NCBI GenBank assembly: GCA_024234875.1
Contig: JACKNM010000020.1
Span: forward strand, 1-64,000
From: Ectothiorhodospiraceae bacterium
GTDB taxonomy: Bacteria; Pseudomonadota; Gammaproteobacteria; HK1
DNA length: 64,000 bases
Direction: 5' to 3'
Both the position numbers and the translations under genes were made by a program. Position 1 is the first letter of the stretch; every line of letters begins with the position of its first letter. The notes below the pieces were generated by a model that saw only the letters and a program-made list of their open reading frames with translations, did no database searches and was not told where the DNA came from. Positions 63,926-64,000 of this stretch are shown here, one piece after another.

Positions 63926-64000
63926 GGCGCGCGACGCTATGCGTGGGTCGGGGGCAAGTCAAGCCGCCGCGGCGGTGGCGCCGACGACGGCCGGGCGCAG

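Overview
The window is a 64 kb stretch of a high-GC chromosome from a gammaproteobacterium. This rests on conserved gene orders: rpsF-rpsR-rplI-dnaB, mutL-miaA-hfq-hflX-hflK-hflC-DUF2065-hisZ-purA, ilvB-ilvN-ilvC-pssA, and wrbA with hda and a DUF2066 gene. A PEP-CTERM protein implies an exosortase/EpsH system elsewhere in the genome, as in many environmental, biofilm-forming lineages. The family cannot be fixed from sequence alone; an Ectothiorhodospiraceae/Chromatiales-like lineage is a guess. GTG and TTG starts and 4-base GTGA/ATGA stop-start overlaps are common.

Layout. 0.1-9.5 kb holds housekeeping genes: a CorB-like membrane protein, radA, dnaB, rplI, rpsR, rpsF, rlmB, rnr and a tRNA-Leu(CAG). 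9.8-13.8 kb is a large membrane GGDEF-EAL protein with both active sites intact. 13.8-20.8 kb is a divergent catabolic locus: hydantoinase/oxoprolinase subunits A and B on the minus strand and a three-gene TRAP transporter on the plus strand, separated by a region with a perfect 10-bp palindrome that looks like a GntR-type operator. 20.8-25.5 kb carries a universal stress protein, a Lon-type protease and an M50 site-2 protease with CBS domains. 25.6-31.6 kb is a complete urease cluster (hupE/ureJ-like, ureD, ureA, ureB, ureC, ureE, ureF, ureG) with two good sigma-54 promoter matches. 31.6-35 kb holds a PEP-CTERM HAF-repeat protein, a heme-dependent oxidative N-demethylase-like protein and a VOC protein.

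35-47 kb is the purA-to-mutL housekeeping block, followed by rlmD and a PolB-like exonuclease. 47-50 kb is a ydbL/ydbH-type intermembrane lipid transport locus. 50-50.9 kb holds two divergent, paralogous, unrecognised small genes; the plus-strand one has a near-consensus sigma-54 promoter. 51-64 kb holds rimI, a family-4-like uracil-DNA glycosylase, pssA, ilvC, ilvN, ilvB, a DUF4124 protein, proS, a lytic transglycosylase, acylphosphatase, a DUF4398 lipoprotein, arsC, wrbA, hda and a DUF2066 protein.

The most interesting signal is regulatory. An 18-bp element (CTGTCGGAATTCCTTACA and close variants) occurs twice upstream of the sigma-54 promoter of the 64-aa small gene at 50.5 kb and once, in the same orientation relative to its gene, upstream of the sigma-54 promoter of the PEP-CTERM gene at 33.2 kb. 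This suggests one sigma-54 activator, plausibly the exosortase-associated regulator PrsR, controls both the surface protein and a previously unassigned small protein.
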